A DNA stretch of 64,000 nt from Pseudogracilibacillus auburnensis (lineage in GTDB: Bacteria; Bacillota; Bacilli; Bacillales; Amphibacillaceae). Shown in pieces: positions 61,720 through 64,000 of this stretch. Each line of letters starts with the position of its first letter. Position 1 is the stretch's first letter. A program made the translations under genes and the position numbers. Location of the stretch: contig NZ_QJJQ01000005.1 of NCBI RefSeq assembly GCF_003201975.1, forward strand, positions 62,001 to 126,000, written 5' to 3'. The notes beneath the pieces are model-generated. The model did no database searches. It worked only from the letters and a program-made list of their open reading frames with translations, and was not told the origin of the DNA.

Positions 61720-62799
61720 ATGGAAAGTAAAATAATCCGTTTCATATTCATTTCTAGTTTGATTTTTAGTTTAGTAGCATGCTCGGGTTCTGACACAACA
61801 AGTAATGAAAAGGACAAACAGCTAGCAGATGAACTCATTATTTTTAATTGGAGCGAATATATGCCAGATGAAATTATCGAAAACTTCGAATCAGAATTTG
61901 CCGTAGACGTAACGTATACTACATTTTCATCGAATCAAGAAATGCTTGCTAAAGTAAGAAGTGGCACTGTTCCTTATGATCTTGCTGTGCCCTCGGATTT
62001 TTACGTTCAAGTAATGCAAGAGGAAGGTTTACTTGAAGAAATAGATTTTACTAATATACCGAACTTTGAAAATATCGCAGATGAATGGAAAAACTTAGAC
62101 TACGATCCAGATAATAAATATTCCGTTACGTATATGTATGGTTTTGATGGACTTATTTACAATAAAGAAAAAGTGAAGGAGCCACCGACGAGTTGGGCCG
62201 ATTTATGGAATCCCGATTATAAAGGCCATGTCATTTTGATGGATGCCTCAGATGAAATTAGTGATATGTTACAACAATATTTAGGTAATGAAATGAACAA
62301 TCCAACGATTGATCAAATTGAAGAAGGTGGAGAAAAGTTAATAGAATTAATGCCGAATGTATTAATGTTTACAGAAACCCCTGAAGCACAATTAGTAAGT
62401 GGGGAAGCTTGGCTTGTCTATGGTTATTCGGGAGAAGCAGGAGTCGCATATTTAGAAAACGATCAGATCGATTTTGTTCTACCAAAAGAAGGTGGAATTA
62501 GATGGACGGATAATATGGTCATTCCAACGACGTCTAAGAACAAATATACAGCAGAAGTATTTATGAACTATTTATTGCGACCAGATGTAAGTAAATTGTT
62601 GTCAGAAGAGTTTCCTTATGGGAATCCAAACAAAGAAGCAGTTGAGCTATTAGACGAAGAACTGTTTGGAAAAATCCCCGGCTTCAATTTACCAGCTGAT
62701 CAAATAGAAAATGCGGAATGGTCCGAAGTACTGGATCCTGATAGAACACAAGCAGTAAATCGGATCATCCAAGAGGCAAAAGTGAAAGGTGGTCACTAA
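61720..62799 (+). CDS. potD: Polyamine-binding lipoprotein (PotD type)
   Basis: The extracellular spermidine/putrescine receptor. A lipobox LVAC (Cys21) makes it a lipoprotein of 359 residues. The family pattern FNWSEYMPDEIIENFESEF (about 43-61), VPYDLAVPSDFYVQVMQEEGLL and GLIYNKEKVKEPPTSWADLW is clear, with the acidic ligand-binding residues and Trp/Tyr boxes of PotD. ATG at 61720 follows GGGGAGTTGAGAAG; the longer frame from 61663 has no box. Polyamines are the usual ligands, but a related amine is possible. Confidence 0.9.
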   Translation: MESKIIRFIFISSLIFSLVACSGSDTTSNEKDKQLADELIIFNWSEYMPDEIIENFESEFAVDVTYTTFSSNQEMLAKVRSGTVPYDLAVPSDFYVQVMQEEGLLEEIDFTNIPNFENIADEWKNLDYDPDNKYSVTYMYGFDGLIYNKEKVKEPPTSWADLWNPDYKGHVILMDASDEISDMLQQYLGNEMNNPTIDQIEEGGEKLIELMPNVLMFTETPEAQLVSGEAWLVYGYSGEAGVAYLENDQIDFVLPKEGGIRWTDNMVIPTTSKNKYTAEVFMNYLLRPDVSKLLSEEFPYGNPNKEAVELLDEELFGKIPGFNLPADQIENAEWSEVLDPDRTQAVNRIIQEAKVKGGH

Positions 62800-62818
62800 T
62801 TTTCCATTGCTGTAACCT

Positions 62819-62836
62819 GAGCCTTTTTTTAGGCTC
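62819..62836 (+). terminator. Attenuator hairpin between potD and potC
   Basis: GAGCCT and AGGCTC flank six Ts as a loop; CTCCTTCTTTC follows. It may limit transcription into potC and favour the binding protein. Confidence 0.5.
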
Positions 62837-62870
62837 TCCTTCTTTCATATAGTGAAAAGGATGGTGTGAT

Positions 62871-63671
62871 ATGAGGGCGAAAACGAGGAAAGTATTGTTT
62901 ATTTATAGTTTAGTAGTTTTTGCATTTTTGTATATTCCAATTATCGTCTTAATCGTTTTTTCATTTAACGACTCAAAGCTCGGAACTGTTTGGACTGGAT
63001 TTACATTTGATTGGTATATAAAGTTATTTTCTAATTCACACATTCATGCTGCATTATTAAATAGTCTATTCGTTGCTATGATTACTACCATTTTATCAAC
63101 CATTTTTGGAACACTTGCCGCCCTTGCACTGTATCGCTATACATTTGTCGGTAAAAGATCCATTGACTTTTTATTTTTAATTCCTGTCATTATCCCAGAC
63201 ATCGTTATTGCAGTTGCTTTACTGGCAATCTACGGATTATTAAACATTAATTTAGGCCTACTTACGGTTATCCCTGGCCACGTTGTGTGGGGGATATCAT
63301 TTGTCATGTTAGTCGTTTTAGCTAGATTATCTGGTTTAGATCGGTCACTTGAGGAAGCAGCTAAAGACTTAGGGGCAAATGAATGGCAAACCTTTTGGCG
63401 TGTCACTTTTCCACTTATCTTCCCTGGTATATTAGCCGGTGCACTACTTACATTTACCCTTTCGTTGGATGAATTTGAAGTAGCTTTCTTCACAGCAGGG
63501 CCTGGCTCTAGCACTCTTCCCGTATTGGTTTATTCCATGGTTCGTCTCGGTGTTTCACCTGAAATAAACGCACTTTCTACGATATTAATTTTAGTCGTGA
63601 TTATTGCGATTATCATTTGGGGTGTATTTATCAACAAAACGAAAGATAATAGGGGGAGTCTAAATGATTAG
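62871..63671 (+). CDS. potC: Polyamine ABC transporter permease (PotC type)
   Basis: A 266-residue permease with six helices. The PotC N-terminus (KVLFIYSLVVFAFLYIPIIV) and FSFNDSKLGTVWTGFTFDWYIKLFS segment are typical; the coupling loop RLSGLDRSLEEAAKDLGANEWQTFWRVTFP lies near residues 152-181. ATG at 62871 follows AAAGGATG. It overlaps potB by eight bases, so the two are coupled. PotC normally comes after PotB; here it precedes it. Confidence 0.9.
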   Translation: MRAKTRKVLFIYSLVVFAFLYIPIIVLIVFSFNDSKLGTVWTGFTFDWYIKLFSNSHIHAALLNSLFVAMITTILSTIFGTLAALALYRYTFVGKRSIDFLFLIPVIIPDIVIAVALLAIYGLLNINLGLLTVIPGHVVWGISFVMLVVLARLSGLDRSLEEAAKDLGANEWQTFWRVTFPLIFPGILAGALLTFTLSLDEFEVAFFTAGPGSSTLPVLVYSMVRLGVSPEINALSTILILVVIIAIIIWGVFINKTKDNRGSLND

Positions 63672-64000
63672 GACTATTCGATCAGCATATACGATGTTGT
63701 CACCAAGCCTCATTTGGCTGCTATTCTTCTTAATCATACCTGTTGGATTCATTGCCGTGATTAGTTTTACGACAAATTTGGGATTTGGAGGAATTTTATA
63801 TAAATTTAGTACAGATGCCTACCGTTTAGCCTTCAGCACATTATATGCAAAAGTCATTTGGCAATCAATCGTTTGGGCTGCACTTGGGACGTTTCTTTGT
63901 ATTGTGATCGCTTATCCATTTGCTTACTTTATTGCAAATGCAGGGAAGTGGAAAAACATGCTGCTACTGCTTGTCATGGTTCCCTTTTGGACTAACTTTC
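63664..64000 (+). CDS. potB: Polyamine ABC transporter permease (PotB type), cut by window end
   Basis: The first 112 residues of a permease are present. The hydrophobic start MIRTIRSAYTMLSPSLIWLL and FFLIIPVGFIAVISFTTNLG, then KVIWQSIVWAALGTFLCIVIAYPFAYFI are typical of PotB. ATG at 63664 overlaps the end of potC and follows GGGGG. The C-terminal part lies outside the window. Confidence 0.88.
   Translation, partial: MIRTIRSAYTMLSPSLIWLLFFLIIPVGFIAVISFTTNLGFGGILYKFSTDAYRLAFSTLYAKVIWQSIVWAALGTFLCIVIAYPFAYFIANAGKWKNMLLLLVMVPFWTNF

Overview
The window looks like a low-GC, Gram-positive chromosome from the family Bacillaceae, probably a halotolerant lineage of the Oceanobacillus/Virgibacillus type; the genus is an inference. 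The support is AT-rich DNA, strong AGGAGG-type ribosome binding sites, frequent TTG and GTG starts, lipoprotein signal peptides, a coproheme decarboxylase (HemQ), the S-box and yybP-ykoY riboswitches, and Bacillus-type neighbours (ywfO, lipL, pta, hemQ, ywdI, pgcA, ypmRS, ykpA, ypuA). No rRNA, tRNA, CRISPR array, phage or intact transposase was seen.

Layout. 1-6500 holds core metabolism: a truncated HD phosphohydrolase, LipL, phosphotransacetylase, HemQ and small membrane or cytosolic proteins. 6500-7200 is decayed DNA with the tail of a HAD phosphatase. 7199-22857 is one large minus-strand catabolic cluster, the most interesting part of the window. It contains ectoine hydrolase (DoeA), a TRAP transporter (order Q-M-P), an EutA-like racemase-family protein, diaminobutyrate aminotransferase (DoeD), aldehyde dehydrogenase (DoeC), N-acetyl-diaminobutyrate deacetylase (DoeB), EutC, a PucR-family regulator, EutB and aspartase. 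Read together these give uptake of ectoine/hydroxyectoine, ring opening, deacetylation, transamination, oxidation to aspartate, and deamination to fumarate. 23048-26132 holds a DUF488 protein, a TerC exporter behind a yybP-ykoY (Mn2+) riboswitch, and phosphoglucomutase. 27067-33722 has a CPA1 Na+/H+ antiporter, an M29 aminopeptidase, an acyl-CoA thioesterase, cardiolipin synthase and methionine gamma-lyase. 33913-36816 has RarD and an S-box-controlled MetY with an unusual C-terminal extension. 37255-43484 has ypmRS, a WYL regulator, the ABC-F protein YkpA, a GNAT protein with an odd start, and a membrane protein. 44013-51274 is an opp peptide permease plus an MFS exporter. 51985-59900 has YpuA, a DUF1450 protein, an Fe-dependent alcohol dehydrogenase, RidA, a lysozyme-like protein, a MATE exporter and an acyl-CoA synthetase. 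60401-64000 is a polyamine ABC transporter operon in the order A-D-C-B behind a cre-like site; its last gene is cut by the window end.

Two families of non-coding repeats run through the intergenic spaces. One is a small TGTTCA-ended element (three copies and a fragment). The other is a larger mosaic element (four copies), two copies of which carry a perfectly phased 21-bp tandem array. Repeats or decayed DNA lie in three of the gaps of the ectoine cluster, which suggests a once more compact operon that has been broken up and has acquired internal promoters.

Many start codons were moved from the longest open frame to a codon correctly spaced from a ribosome binding site; these choices are explained per gene. 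Functions rest on recognisable family motifs and gene context. No database search was run.
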